Shown: piece by piece, positions 42,303-50,736 of the stretch | Layout: each line of letters starts with the position of its first letter | Numbering within the stretch: the first letter of the stretch is position 1 | Source of the DNA: Albidovulum sp. | GTDB lineage: Bacteria > Pseudomonadota > Alphaproteobacteria > Rhodobacterales > Rhodobacteraceae | Length of the DNA stretch: 50,740 nt | Assembly: GCF_008933605.1 (NCBI RefSeq) | Contig: NZ_WBUS01000007.1 | Span: 1 to 50,740 of the forward strand | Direction of reading: 5' to 3' | The notes under the pieces: generated by a model | Seen by the model: only the letters and a program-made list of their open reading frames with translations | Database searches by the model: none | What the model was told of the DNA's origin: nothing | Position numbers and translations under genes: made by a program

Positions 42303-43858
42303 GACTGGCCTCGGGTCAGTTCACGAAGTTCCTGAAGGATGAGCTGGCGCAGAAGGTCGCGGTCCATGCCCCCGCCATCCGCAACGGCGGGAACGGCGAC
42401 GGGTCGCGGCCTCGGGGCGGCAGATGCGCGTGTGCCGGCGGCCGACCCGTCGAAGGGCGCGCGCACGCCGCTCATGTCGGGCATGGCGACTGAGGCGTCG
42501 GAGTTCCACGCGAGCCGCGTCCAGTGCACCAGATGCTGCGGCCCGATGTTTTCGCCGACCGAGGATCGCCCGAAATAGCCGGTGCCGATCATGAACGAGG
42601 GGGGCAGATGCGTGGCGAACCCGGCCGCCCCTTGCGAGCAGGGTGCATTCACAACCACCCGGTAGACCGACAGTGCCGCCGCAAAGTCCATCGCCTTTTG
42701 CGGATCCTCGCCGTGGAACGCGGCCGAGTGGCCCGCGCCGACCATCCTGAGGATCATCTGCGCCATGCCGGTTGCGCGCTCGAAGCTTTCGGCGGTAGCC
42801 CAAGCGAGCACGGGCGAGAGCTTCTCTCGCGTGAGCGGCTCGTCAAGCCCAACCTGTTCGATCGGTGCGACCAGAATCCGGATCGAGGGCACGACGCGGA
42901 AACCCGCCTTCTCGGCGATCCAGGACGCACTCTTGCCGACGGCTGCCGTGTTCAGGTGGCCCTCGGGAAAGAGCCAGGCGCGGAGCCTGACAACCTCGGC
43001 TTCGGTGCACACATGCGCCCCTGCGGCGCGCAATGCGCGCTCCAGTTTGCCGCGGTTCTCCTCGATCGAGATCAGCACGCTTTCATGCGTGCAAAGTACC
43101 GAATTGTCGAAGGATTTCGACTCGATGATGCGGCGGGCGGCGGCATTCTGATCGGCGCCCGGATCGACATAGACCGGCGCGTTTCCCGGTCCCACCCCGA
43201 TCGCGGGCGTGCCTGACGAATAGGCCGCGCGCACCATCGGCCCGCCGCCTGTGGCGAGGATCACCTGCACCTTCGGCGAGGCCATCAAGGCCTGCACGAG
43301 AGGCACGGAGGGTTCTTCGACGCACTGGATCAACCCGGCCGGCGCGCCTGCGGCCACGGCGGCCGCCTCGAGCCGCGCCGCGGCGTCGTTGCAGCAGGTC
43401 TTCGCCAATGGATGCGGGCTGAAGATCACCGCGTTGCGGCTGAGAAGCGCGAGCATGGTCTTGTAGTAAAGCGTCGAAATCGGGTTGGTGGCGGGCGTCA
43501 GCGCAAAGATGACGCCGGCCGGCTTGGGAATCTCCACCATCTTGCGCGCGGGATCGACCCGCGGGCTCACAAGGTCCATGTCCTCGTAGAAGTCCACCAG
43601 CGGATGGGCGGAGAGTTCATTCTTCAGCTGCTTGTGTTTGACCACGCCCATGCCGGTCTCGCGGACCGCCCATTCGGCGTAATGTCCTGCCGCCTGATGC
43701 GCGGCCTCGGCCACCGCACGGACGATCCGCATCACCGCGGCGCGGTCGTAGCGGGCATAGGCGCGCACCGCCCATCCCGCCCGGTCGATCTTCATCCGGG
43801 CGGTCGTCTCCGCCCGGTCGGGGACCTGGAGCCGTGGCGCGTCGTTGTGGACCGGCAT
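42299..43858 (-). CDS. CoA-acylating aldehyde dehydrogenase, microcompartment type
   Basis: A 519-residue PduP/EutE-like dehydrogenase that would oxidise an aldehyde to acyl-CoA. Landmarks are GVIFALTPATNPIST (residues ~115-129), the glycine-rich LATGGGPMVRAAYSSG, and catalytic Cys256 in FDNSVLCTHESV. After residue ~475 there is a Pro/Ala-rich linker and a final amphipathic helix (LLRQLILQELRELTRGQS), a C-terminal encapsulation-peptide candidate. The ATG at 43858 follows the aminotransferase-family gene by 16 bp; upstream open frame is shadow. Propionaldehyde is the expected substrate by analogy with the RMM pathway. Confidence 0.88.
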   Translation of the reverse strand: MPVHNDAPRLQVPDRAETTARMKIDRAGWAVRAYARYDRAAVMRIVRAVAEAAHQAAGHYAEWAVRETGMGVVKHKQLKNELSAHPLVDFYEDMDLVSPRVDPARKMVEIPKPAGVIFALTPATNPISTLYYKTMLALLSRNAVIFSPHPLAKTCCNDAAARLEAAAVAAGAPAGLIQCVEEPSVPLVQALMASPKVQVILATGGGPMVRAAYSSGTPAIGVGPGNAPVYVDPGADQNAAARRIIESKSFDNSVLCTHESVLISIEENRGKLERALRAAGAHVCTEAEVVRLRAWLFPEGHLNTAAVGKSASWIAEKAGFRVVPSIRILVAPIEQVGLDEPLTREKLSPVLAWATAESFERATGMAQMILRMVGAGHSAAFHGEDPQKAMDFAAALSVYRVVVNAPCSQGAAGFATHLPPSFMIGTGYFGRSSVGENIGPQHLVHWTRLAWNSDASVAMPDMSGVRAPFDGSAAGTRASAAPRPRPVAVPAVADGGGMDRDLLRQLILQELRELTRGQS

Positions 43859-43874
43859 CTTCCGCCCTCCCCCC

Positions 43875-45155
43875 TCAGGCCGCCCGGCGCGGGTTGCGCA
43901 GGAGCGCTCGCGCCCGCGGCATCGCCGCTTCCATCCGGTCGACGATCTCCTGGCAGGTCGCGGCGTCCAGCAGCACGCCCGGCTTGAACTGCAACACCCG
44001 CTTGTCGAGCGAGGAGAAGATCGCCCAGACCCCGTTCTCGTAAAGAGCACGCGACACGGCGACCGCGCCTTCCGGATGATCGAATTCGAGCCCGAGGATG
44101 ACGCCGCGCTGGCGGACGCCGACGAAGATGTCGCTGTGGGCGGCCATCATCTCGGCCAGGCTGCGCTGGAAGAACTCGGCCACATACTGCACGTTGGCGA
44201 TCACCTCGGGACGCTGAAGCATCTCGATGACCTGATGGCCGATGATGCACCCCAGTTCGGAGCCGCCGGAGGTCGAGATATGCGCCGCGCCATCTTCTAG
44301 CTGCCAGGCGCCGCATTTCTCGGTCACCACGCAGGCCGAGATCGGATAGATGCCGCCGCCCAGCCCCTTGGCAGTCACGAACATGTCGGGGTCTAGGCCA
44401 TAGGACTGCCATCCCCACATGGCACCGGTGCGCATCAGTCCCGTCTGCACTTCGTCGGCGATGTAGAGCGTGCCGCAGCGGCGGCAGATGTCCTGACAGG
44501 CCTTCAGATAACCTTCCTCCGGCATCGGAAAGCCGTAGGTCGCGGGGATCGTCTCGATGATGAAGGCCGCCACGTCGCGATTCTTCAGCGCGCGCTCGAG
44601 CGCCTCCGCGTCGTTGAAGGGGACATGGACGAATTCCTCCGGACGGTCGGCTAGGAAGATCTTGGAAAAGCGCTCGTCGCCGGTGGCCACCGACAGGCCG
44701 GAGTGGCCGTGATAGCCCTTGATGATCGACGCGATCTTGCGGCGCTTTGTGGCATATCGGGCAGTTTTCAGGGCGATTTCCACGGCTTCGGCCCCGCCAG
44801 CCCCGAAAATCGCGTACTTCATGCCGGGCGCCGACTTCACCAGCTTCTCGGCAAAGGCCGCGCGCGCGACCGAGGGGAACCAGTGGTTGCCCATGTCGAA
44901 ATAATCAAGCGCGGATTTCAGGGTGGCCACCAGTTCGGGGTTCCGGTGGCCAAAATTGTAAGTCCCGCCATTGAGATGCAGGTCGATTAGGCGGCGACCA
45001 GACATGTCGTAGAGGAAGTAACCCTCGCGGCGATCGATCACCAGGTCGATCCCTGCGTCCTGCCAGAACTTCGTCTTGCCGGGGTTCCAGTATTCAATCG
45101 CCTTGGCAAGCAGCTCGTCCTTCGAGTCGAAACTGAAGAATCCGTAGTTGTACAC
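43875..45155 (-). CDS. Class III PLP enzyme, probable amino alcohol phosphate phospho-lyase
   Basis: A 426-residue PLP-dependent enzyme of the class III aminotransferase family. The cofactor-binding Asp234 (ADEVQTGLMR) and Lys263 (TAKGLGGGIYP) are present, and YHGHSG lies where YHG usually stacks on PLP. In RMM loci a class III enzyme eliminates phosphate and ammonia from 1-amino-2-propanol phosphate to give propionaldehyde; position first in the shell operon supports that over transamination. The GTG start has GGAGGTG eight bases upstream. Confidence 0.82.
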   Translation of the reverse strand: MYNYGFFSFDSKDELLAKAIEYWNPGKTKFWQDAGIDLVIDRREGYFLYDMSGRRLIDLHLNGGTYNFGHRNPELVATLKSALDYFDMGNHWFPSVARAAFAEKLVKSAPGMKYAIFGAGGAEAVEIALKTARYATKRRKIASIIKGYHGHSGLSVATGDERFSKIFLADRPEEFVHVPFNDAEALERALKNRDVAAFIIETIPATYGFPMPEEGYLKACQDICRRCGTLYIADEVQTGLMRTGAMWGWQSYGLDPDMFVTAKGLGGGIYPISACVVTEKCGAWQLEDGAAHISTSGGSELGCIIGHQVIEMLQRPEVIANVQYVAEFFQRSLAEMMAAHSDIFVGVRQRGVILGLEFDHPEGAVAVSRALYENGVWAIFSSLDKRVLQFKPGVLLDAATCQEIVDRMEAAMPRARALLRNPRRAA

Positions 45156-45300
45156 GAGCGCACCTCCGTTTGACTGAAGTCTGTCACTTTATTCGGCATT
45201 AGACAACATAGAAATGTTGCTAGTCGGGCAAAATTGCTGTTGACCGCCCCGCCCCCACCTGCTTCTTTCGGCCAAGGCGTGGCAATTCTGGTGCTTTCCC
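45156..45300. promoter_or_regulatory. Divergent promoter region of the microcompartment operon and DeoR gene
   Basis: A 145-bp region, AT-richer than its neighbours, between the first shell-operon gene and the DeoR-type regulator. It contains the palindrome CAACATAGAAATGTTG at 45204-45219 and a looser GTCT...AGAC pair at 45179-45204. Confidence 0.5.
45204..45219. promoter_or_regulatory. Operator candidate for the DeoR-type regulator
   Basis: CAACAT-AGAA-ATGTTG has perfect 6-bp arms and a 4-bp centre. It is 49 bp before the shell-operon start and 82 bp before the regulator start, a position suited to coupled repression and autoregulation. Confidence 0.45.
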
Positions 45301-46083
45301 GTGGCAAGGACGCAATCGCGCAAGGAACTGCGGCAGGGCAGAATCCTCGCCGCTCTGGAAGCCAACCCCTCGCTCAGGGTGAACCAGCTCGCCGAGGAGC
45401 TCGATGTCTCCACCGAAACAATTCGCCGCGACCTTTCGGAGCTGGACCAGATCGGGCGGCTGAGCCGCACCTTCGGCGGCGCCGTGAGTACCGGCAATCG
45501 GTTCGAACCCGCGCTGAACGAACGGCTGCGACTTTTCGTCCCCGAACGCAGGGCGATCGCCCGCGCCGCCGTCGCGCGGTACGAAAGCGCCGAGACGCTG
45601 GTACTTGGCGGCGGGGCGACCATGTTCACCTTCGCGCGGGTGTTGCGCGAAACCCGTCATCGCATCACCGTCATCACCCCCGCCTATCCGATCGCGGTGG
45701 AGCTCGCGTCCAGTCCGCTGATCGAGGTCATGCTGCTTCCTGGCACGTTCGAGCCGCAGGAACGGATGGTCTTCGGCCCAGAGACGATCCGGGCGCTTGA
45801 ACGCTATCGCGCCGAGGTCGCCATCATCGGCGCCTCGGGGCTCGATCCGTCCGGGGTCAGCGAGGCGATGCTGCGCGCGGGCGAGGTCTATGCCGCCATG
45901 CTCGCCCATGCCAACCTTGGGGTGGTCCTGGCCGATCATTCCAAGTTCGGGAAACGCGCGCTGGTGCATCTGCGCGGCTGGTCCGCTGCGCTGACGCTGA
46001 TCACCGACGAGCAGCCCCCCGACACACTCGCCACCGCGATCCGCGACGGCGGCAGCGCATGCGTCGTGGCGGCGGCGGAGTGA
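45301..46083 (+). CDS. DeoR/GlpR-family transcriptional regulator
   Basis: A 260-residue repressor. The N-terminal helix-turn-helix (VNQLAEELDVSTETIRRDLS) is followed by FGGAVSTGN and a sugar-phosphate-isomerase-like effector domain (VLGGGATMFTFARVL, IIGASGLDPSGVSEAM, LADHSKFGKRALV). Such domains usually bind a phosphorylated metabolite; 1-amino-2-propanol phosphate is a candidate here. It is divergent from the shell operon. The GTG at 45301 has no clear ribosome site, so the exact start is uncertain. Confidence 0.83.
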   Translation: MARTQSRKELRQGRILAALEANPSLRVNQLAEELDVSTETIRRDLSELDQIGRLSRTFGGAVSTGNRFEPALNERLRLFVPERRAIARAAVARYESAETLVLGGGATMFTFARVLRETRHRITVITPAYPIAVELASSPLIEVMLLPGTFEPQERMVFGPETIRALERYRAEVAIIGASGLDPSGVSEAMLRAGEVYAAMLAHANLGVVLADHSKFGKRALVHLRGWSAALTLITDEQPPDTLATAIRDGGSACVVAAAE

Positions 46084-46113
46084 GAAGTCCGGCCGGCTGC
46101 CGAGCCGCCCACA

Positions 46114-47619
46114 TCAGCCGCCGGAGAGACTGGCCTTCACCTCGCGGCGGACGATCTTGCCATACGCGTTCTTCGGCAGAAACTCTACGAAGGCGATGCG
46201 TTTCGGCTTCTTGAAGCTTGCGATGTGCTGGCGGCAGAACTCCTGCAAGTCCTCGGCCGCCACCGGCCCCGAGGCGACGACGGCGGCGGTAACCGATTCC
46301 CCCCATTTCCCGTCGGGTTCGCCAAAGACGCAGACCTCTCGCACGGCGGGATGCAGCATCAGCACATCCTCAATCTCGCGCGGGTAGATGTTGCTTCCGC
46401 CTGAAATGATCACGTCATTCATCCGCGACAAAAGGTAGAGATAGCCGTCCTCGAACCGGCCGACATCGCCGGTGTGAAGCCAGCCATCCTTGAGCGCCTT
46501 CGCGTCGGCCGCGGCGTCGTTCCAGTAGCCGCGCATCACCACATCACCCCGCACGCAGATCTCGCCTTCCGCGCCGTCGACCACGGGCTGGCCGGACTCG
46601 TCGACAAGACGCACCTCGACATCGGTTCGTACCGTGCCGGCCGAAAAGAGCACCCTTCCGTGGTGGTCCCGAGGCCGGAGCGCGCTGATCGTCATGGGCG
46701 ATTCGCCCTGGCCATAAAGCTGGGCGAAGATCGGACCGAAACGGGCCATTGCGGCTTCGGCGAGGCCGGGGTCGATCGGGGCGCCGCCGTAGGGAACGCG
46801 CCGCAGCGTCGGCACCTTCAAGGCGGGGTTGGTCTCCAGAAGCATGTGGATCATGGTTGGCGCGACGAAGGCAAGGATCGTCACCCTTTCGCGCGCGATC
46901 GTCGCCAGCACGTCGGCGGCATCGAACGAGCCGCCCGCATAGATCAGATTGGTAGCCCCGCGCGCGATCGAGGGCAGGGCATAGAGGCCCGAGCCGTGAG
47001 ACAGGGGTGCCACATGCAGCACCACGTCCTCGGGCTGGAAGTCGCAGACATCGGCAAGCGCGTTCATAGTCATGGCGCAGAGGTTGCGGTGGGTCAGCAT
47101 GGCCCCCTTCGGCCGCCCCGTCGTTCCCGATGTGTAGAAGATCCAGGCAAGGTCGTCTGGCGCCACCTCGGCGTCCTCGGCGCGATGATCCAAGCCGTCG
47201 TCGACGATTGCCTGGAAGGAGTCCGCGCCCTCGGAGTCGGTGTCGATCAGGTCGATGCCGGACATGCCGGCCAGCGCCTCCTCCACCACCGCCCGGGATT
47301 TCCGCGAACAGACAACGCCGCGCGCGCCGCAATGGCCGGCGATGAAGCCAAGTTCGGACGTATGAAGCTTGGCATTCGCCGGCACCGCCACAAGGCCGCC
47401 CTTGAAGAGGGCGAAGAGCGCCACGATATAGTCTGCCCGGTTCGGCATGAACAGGACGACCCGGTCGCCTGCCGCATAGCCGCGCCGGCGCAGGCCTGCC
47501 GCGAAGGCGGCGGAGCGGGCGTTCATCTCGTCGTATCGAAGCGTCATTCCGCTATCGACCAGGGCAATTTTCGACGGATTGAAGCGCGCGGCCTTGGTCA
47601 AGAAAGTTCCGGTATTCAC
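46114..47619 (-). CDS. AMP-forming acyl-CoA synthetase
   Basis: A 501-residue member of the ANL superfamily. The P-loop is FYTSGTTGRPKGAMLTH; the hinge region DGWLHTGDVGRFEDGYLYLL and the C-terminal YGKIVRREV catalytic Lys are intact. It activates a carboxylic acid to its CoA ester, perhaps propionate or another acid escaping the shell pathway. The GTG start is 24 bp after the neighbouring class III PLP gene. Confidence 0.87.
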   Translation of the reverse strand: MNTGTFLTKAARFNPSKIALVDSGMTLRYDEMNARSAAFAAGLRRRGYAAGDRVVLFMPNRADYIVALFALFKGGLVAVPANAKLHTSELGFIAGHCGARGVVCSRKSRAVVEEALAGMSGIDLIDTDSEGADSFQAIVDDGLDHRAEDAEVAPDDLAWIFYTSGTTGRPKGAMLTHRNLCAMTMNALADVCDFQPEDVVLHVAPLSHGSGLYALPSIARGATNLIYAGGSFDAADVLATIARERVTILAFVAPTMIHMLLETNPALKVPTLRRVPYGGAPIDPGLAEAAMARFGPIFAQLYGQGESPMTISALRPRDHHGRVLFSAGTVRTDVEVRLVDESGQPVVDGAEGEICVRGDVVMRGYWNDAAADAKALKDGWLHTGDVGRFEDGYLYLLSRMNDVIISGGSNIYPREIEDVLMLHPAVREVCVFGEPDGKWGESVTAAVVASGPVAAEDLQEFCRQHIASFKKPKRIAFVEFLPKNAYGKIVRREVKASLSGG

Positions 47620-47643
47620 GGCGCGGGCCTCCGGTCGGGCACG

Positions 47644-49005
47644 TCAGGCAAGCTTGCTCAAAAGGGCATCCAGCCGGTCGATCACCTCGGCCGCATCCTC
47701 GACCGTCAGGCAGAGCGGCGGCACCAGCCGGAACACGTTGGCATTGGCGCCGGCCTTGGTGACGATCACCGAATCGGCGATCTGGTCGGCGATCTTCGCC
47801 ACGAGTTCAGAGGCAGGCGCCTTGGTATCGCGATCCTTCACCAGTTCGACGCCTATCATCATGCCCGATCCCCGGATGTCGCCGATCACTTCGTGCCGTG
47901 TCTGCAACTCGCGGAACATCTTCAACGCCTCTTCGCCGACGATGCGCGCGTTTTCCTGCAAGCCGCCAGGGCCGAGTGCCGCCATCACGCCCCGCGCCGC
48001 CGCGCAGCAGGTCGGGTTGGAGCCGTAGGTGCTCATGAAAGATCGCGAGGTCATCGCCTCGGCGATGTCGCGGCGCACCACGACGGCCGAGATCGGGAAG
48101 CCGTTGCCGAGCCCCTTCGCCATCACCACCATGTCGGGGACGATGCCGTGTTCCATGAAGCCGTAGAAATGCTTGCCGGTGCGGCCGATCGCGGTCTGGA
48201 TCTCGTCGCAGATCACCACGCCGCCCATCGACCGGGCGATCTCCATCGTCTGCTTGATGTATTCGGTCGGCAGCGGGATCACGCCGCCGTAGCCCTGGAT
48301 CGGCTCGAAGATATAGGCGGCCAGCTCGCCGTTGGTCGATGCCCCCATGAGAGCGCGGAACTCTGCGACGTATGGCTCCACCCCGGCGCCGTGGATGCCG
48401 CGATACTGGTCGGGGTTGGTCGCGTGCAGGATGCCCGACGCCCCCGTGACCTTGTGGTGGAAGCGGCTGATCGAGGTCAGGGCATTGGCTACGGCTCCGA
48501 CGCCACCGTGGTAGGCAGAGCGCAGGCCGACAACCGTATGCCGCCCGGTGTAGTTGCGCGCCATTGTCACCGCGAGGTCGACGGCCTCGGTGCCGCTCGA
48601 CAGGAAATGGACCACCCAGTCGCCCGCAGGCATCTTGTCGACCAGCGACTTGGCGAGCGACGCGGGCCCGGGGTGCATCCACATCGTAGAACAATGCTGC
48701 ATGCTGTCCAGCTGCTGCTTCACCGCCGTCATGACGTAGGGGCTGCGGTAGCCGGCGCTGATCGCCTGGTTCATCGCCACGGTGTCGATGAACCGGTTGC
48801 CCGCGGCATCCCAAAGATACTGCCCAAGGCCGCTGCGCAGCAGGATCGGCCTTGTCGTGGCCTGGAACGTCTTGAGGACCGGAGAAAGGTATCTTTCGCG
48901 GTTCTCCACCGCAGTGTCGTAGTCCCATTCGAGGGGCGGAAGCTGGTCAAGGATTTCGGCCTCGCTCAGGTCGCTGCCGTGCCAGTTGGGAAGCGTGTGG
49001 TTCAT
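47644..49005 (-). CDS. Class III aminotransferase-family PLP enzyme
   Basis: A 453-residue PLP enzyme related to AGXT2 and its phospho-lyase relatives. Asp267 is in ICDEIQTAIGRTG, Lys297 in VMAKGLGNGFPIS. A long N-terminal extension (MNHTLPNWHGSDLSEAEIL) precedes the core. Two functions fit: omega-aminotransferase or amino-alcohol-phosphate lyase. Its pairing with RidA and a second kinase favours a lyase in a parallel branch, but this is inference. CAGGAG lies before the ATG at 49005. Confidence 0.82.
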   Translation of the reverse strand: MNHTLPNWHGSDLSEAEILDQLPPLEWDYDTAVENRERYLSPVLKTFQATTRPILLRSGLGQYLWDAAGNRFIDTVAMNQAISAGYRSPYVMTAVKQQLDSMQHCSTMWMHPGPASLAKSLVDKMPAGDWVVHFLSSGTEAVDLAVTMARNYTGRHTVVGLRSAYHGGVGAVANALTSISRFHHKVTGASGILHATNPDQYRGIHGAGVEPYVAEFRALMGASTNGELAAYIFEPIQGYGGVIPLPTEYIKQTMEIARSMGGVVICDEIQTAIGRTGKHFYGFMEHGIVPDMVVMAKGLGNGFPISAVVVRRDIAEAMTSRSFMSTYGSNPTCCAAARGVMAALGPGGLQENARIVGEEALKMFRELQTRHEVIGDIRGSGMMIGVELVKDRDTKAPASELVAKIADQIADSVIVTKAGANANVFRLVPPLCLTVEDAAEVIDRLDALLSKLA

Positions 49006-49069
49006 CGGATTCTCCTGTTGCGTCGCGGCCGCGTCCTTGTGGCCTGACCGTGTGGCGTTCAGCGCCGGT

Positions 49070-49486
49070 TCAGCGCCCCTGTCTGCGCAGGAACGCGACC
49101 GCCTCGATCTCGATCTGGGCGCCGAGCGCGAGGGCGGGGGTGCCGACGGTCGAGCGGGTCGGGAATGGTGCCGAGAAGAATTCCTGATAGACGCGGTTGT
49201 AGTCGGCATAGCCGGCGAAATCGGTCAGGAATATCCGCGTCTGGGCGACGTCGGCCAGGGTCGCGCCATAGCTGGCGAGGATCTCGCGGATGTTCTCGAG
49301 ACATTTGCGGGTTTGGCCGCCGATCCCGCCGGGCACCACGGCGCCGGTCTCGTCGATGCCGATCTGGCCGGAAATATAGATGACATCGCCGACGCGGACG
49401 GCATTGCTGATCGGCGCCTTGGCCAGAAAGCCCTCGGGGGCCCTGTAGTCCCGGTCCTCTCCGGTTGACCGCGGTTCCGCAGACAT
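49070..49486 (-). CDS. RidA-family enamine/imine deaminase
   Basis: A 138-residue protein of the YjgF/YER057c/UK114 family (VGDVIYISGQIGIDETG, FPTRSTVGTPALALGAQIE), which includes the conserved Arg that binds the carboxylate of 2-aminoacrylate-like substrates. It would hydrolyse the reactive enamine or imine released by the PLP-dependent lyases. The ATG at 49486 with GAGCGAAG ahead is chosen over longer frames; site C (49530-49546) is 43 bp upstream. Confidence 0.88.
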   Translation of the reverse strand: MSAEPRSTGEDRDYRAPEGFLAKAPISNAVRVGDVIYISGQIGIDETGAVVPGGIGGQTRKCLENIREILASYGATLADVAQTRIFLTDFAGYADYNRVYQEFFSAPFPTRSTVGTPALALGAQIEIEAVAFLRRQGR

Positions 49487-49529
49487 CGCTTCGCTCCCCG
49501 TTGCTGGCAGACATGGGTCCGGCCCCAAA

Positions 49530-49546
49530 TGTCTAATTCGCAGACC
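49530..49546. promoter_or_regulatory. 17-bp palindromic operator candidate, site C
   Basis: TGTCTAATTCGCAGACC repeats the KGTCT-N7-AGACC layout of site A beside the GntR gene. It lies in the divergent region 43 bp before the RidA start. Confidence 0.5.
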
Positions 49547-49648
49547 AATCTACCATATGAGCTTCCGGGCGCAAGGCAAGAGTATGGTTGCGTCCGCTCG
49601 AAAAAACCGCTCCGGGATATTGACAACGGGACGTTTCGCTGGAACTAA

Positions 49649-49665
49649 TGTCTATTAGTTGGACC
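49649..49665. promoter_or_regulatory. 17-bp palindromic operator candidate, site D
   Basis: TGTCTATTAGTTGGACC matches the same layout with one substitution in the right arm (GGACC). It sits 72 bp before the preferred ATG of the kinase, which supports the shorter kinase start over 49648. Confidence 0.4.
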
Positions 49666-49737
49666 ATTGGGCCAGATGGGACTTGGTCGTTCGCCGATGG
49701 CGCGTCCGGCGGAGCATGGCCGGCGAAGGGGGACCGG

Positions 49738-50736
49738 ATGATAGGAGGAGACGCCATCGCCGAATCGCTCGACAGGGCCGTGAAATCCGTTTTGGCAGAT
49801 TATGACTTTTCCCCTGATCTGGTCTTCAGCCTTGTCAACGTCTCGGAAAACTGGACCTACCGTGTCGACGACCCGGCCACGGGACGATCCGCGGCGCTGC
49901 GGGTTCACCGCCCCAACTACCATTCGCGCGAGGAGATCGAGTCCGAACTCATGTGGATCGATGCGCTGCGCCGCGCGCGCGTCGTTGACGCGCCCACCCC
50001 CATCGAGGCGCGCGACGGCGGCCGGGTGCGCACCGTGGCGGTCGAAAACGGCCCCGCCCGCCATGTCACTCTGTTTGACTGGCTGCCCGGCGCCGCCCCG
50101 TCGGCCGACGCCGACCTGATCCGAGGTTTCGGTCGGCTTGGCGATCTTGCGGCGAGAATGCATCTTTTCGGCATGGGCTGGCGGCGGCCGGCCGTCTTCC
50201 GACGCTTCACCTATGACGACACCGCCGTGCTGGAAAAGGCACTCTGGGGGCGCTGGCAGGATGCGCCCGGCGCCGGCGCCGAGGAGCAGGACATCCTTTC
50301 CCGTGCCACCGCAGAAATCCGCCGACGGCTGGCGGACTACGGGCGCGCGCCCAACAGGTTCGGTCTGTGTCACAACGACCTGCGTCTTGCGAACCTTCTG
50401 ATCGACGGCGATCGGCTTTCGGTCATCGACTTCGACGACTGCGGATACTCCTGGTACCTGAACGATTTCGCCACGGCCGTCAGCTTCATGGAGGACGACG
50501 CCCGCGTCGCCGACTGGATGGAGGCCTGGCTAGGCGGCTACACCGGTAACCGGCCACTGTCGCGCACCGACCGCGACATACTTCCGACGCTGATCATGCT
50601 CAGGCGCATGCTGCTCGTCGGCTGGGTCGGCTTCCATTACGAACATGCCGTCGAGGCGCGGCAGCTCGGCGCAGCCTATGCGACGGGCGCCTGCCGGATC
50701 GCTGAAGACTATCTCTCGGGCCATTTTCTCAAGTGA
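49738..50736 (+). CDS. APH-family kinase, second amino alcohol kinase candidate
   Basis: A 332-residue phosphotransferase of the APH fold. The catalytic loop is LCHNDLRLANLLIDGD and the metal motif is VIDFDDCGYSW. It is clearly related to the kinase at 34095-35099. The ATG at 49738 has AAGGGGGACC upstream; the open frame from 49648 would overlap operator site D. Divergent from RidA and the second class III PLP enzyme, it may form a second kinase-lyase branch for a different amino alcohol. Confidence 0.8.
   Translation: MIGGDAIAESLDRAVKSVLADYDFSPDLVFSLVNVSENWTYRVDDPATGRSAALRVHRPNYHSREEIESELMWIDALRRARVVDAPTPIEARDGGRVRTVAVENGPARHVTLFDWLPGAAPSADADLIRGFGRLGDLAARMHLFGMGWRRPAVFRRFTYDDTAVLEKALWGRWQDAPGAGAEEQDILSRATAEIRRRLADYGRAPNRFGLCHNDLRLANLLIDGDRLSVIDFDDCGYSWYLNDFATAVSFMEDDARVADWMEAWLGGYTGNRPLSRTDRDILPTLIMLRRMLLVGWVGFHYEHAVEARQLGAAYATGACRIAEDYLSGHFLK

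Noticed and set aside
46474-49047. 857-codon plus-strand open frame
   Set aside because: Antisense shadow of the acyl-CoA synthetase and class III aminotransferase genes.
49648-49737. N-terminal 30-residue extension of the second kinase
   Set aside because: It would overlap a palindromic operator candidate and lacks a ribosome site; the ATG at 49738 has a good one.
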